Of a stretch of DNA of 13,357 nucleotides, positions 13,305-13,357 are shown one piece after another. The DNA is from JAUUSJ01 sp964439395 (GTDB lineage: Bacteria; Bacillota; Clostridia; Lachnospirales; Lachnospiraceae). Both the position numbers and the translations under genes were made by a program. The notes beneath the pieces were generated by a model, which was not told the origin of the DNA, made no database searches, and worked only from the letters and a program-made list of their open reading frames with translations. The stretch lies in assembly GCA_964439395.1 (NCBI GenBank), contig CAYTNV010000049.1, forward strand, positions 1-13,357, read 5' to 3'. Positions within the stretch are counted from its first letter, which is position 1. Each line of letters starts with the position of its first letter.

Positions 13305-13357
13305 CGTGCGCTAGAGGATTCGAACCCCCGACCTTTTGGTCCGTAGCCAAACGCTCT
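13305..13357 (-). tRNA. tRNA-Arg, anticodon ACG (5' end outside the window)
   Basis: 53 nt of the 3' part are present: anticodon arm TTTGG-CTACGGA-CCAAA with anticodon ACG (A34 normally becomes inosine and reads CGU/CGC/CGA); variable AGGTC; T arm GGGGG-TTCGAAT-CCTCT (two G-U pairs); acceptor 3' strand AGCGCAC with discriminator G. CCA is not encoded. The acceptor 5' strand and most of the D arm lie beyond the right edge. Confidence 0.92.

Noticed and set aside
1..13357. CRISPR array, insertion sequence or prophage
   Set aside because: No regularly spaced direct repeats, transposase motifs, integrase or phage structural genes were seen. The repeats present are short dispersed hairpin elements.

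Overview
The window reads as a stretch of chromosome from a low-GC Gram-positive anaerobe, most likely of the family Lachnospiraceae (class Clostridia). The evidence is the AT-rich base composition, strong AGGAGG-type ribosome binding sites, sigma-A promoters with TTGACA/TATAAT-like boxes, a small Asn-rich protein, and an RlmD whose C-terminal tail I associate with Lachnospiraceae. Most genes are housekeeping or core-metabolic. No phage, transposase or CRISPR array is visible.

Layout. (1) 1-5574 is almost all on the minus strand. It holds the 5' end of a TetR-type regulator with a near-perfect operator over its promoter, rRNA methyltransferase RlmD, an operon of a THUMP-domain rRNA methyltransferase, the nucleotide-pool sanitiser RdgB and a YfcE-type phosphoesterase, a single-domain rhodanese, and a 76-residue Asn/Thr/Ser-rich protein. 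(2) 5657-9437 is on the plus strand: a strong promoter and a very stable hairpin ahead of an EamA/DMT transporter, then tRNA pseudouridine synthase TruA, then CTP synthase PyrG with a promoter-then-terminator leader that looks like an attenuator. (3) 9611-13357 returns to the minus strand: a CPBP (CAAX-type) membrane protease, the S1-domain RNA-binding protein CvfB, an acyl-ACP thioesterase, a short BMC-domain-like protein, tRNA-Gln(CTG) and the 3' part of tRNA-Arg(ACG).

Functional theme. RlmD, the THUMP methyltransferase, TruA, CvfB and the tRNAs concern RNA modification or translation. RdgB and PyrG concern nucleotide pools. The genes look like neighbours rather than one dedicated pathway.

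The most interesting signals are: two genes (rlmD and yfcE) whose reading frames continue in the same frame, with coding-like sequence, just past their stop codons; two dispersed families of repeats (long hairpins at 5216-5302 and 9498-9601, and a roughly 65-bp hairpin-bearing repeat at 1934-1998, 10609-10670 and in tandem at 12547-12679); the pyrG and eamA leaders; the overlapping TetR operators; the Asn-rich small protein; and an orphan BMC-like protein. I do not see a clearly new multi-gene defence or mobile system here.
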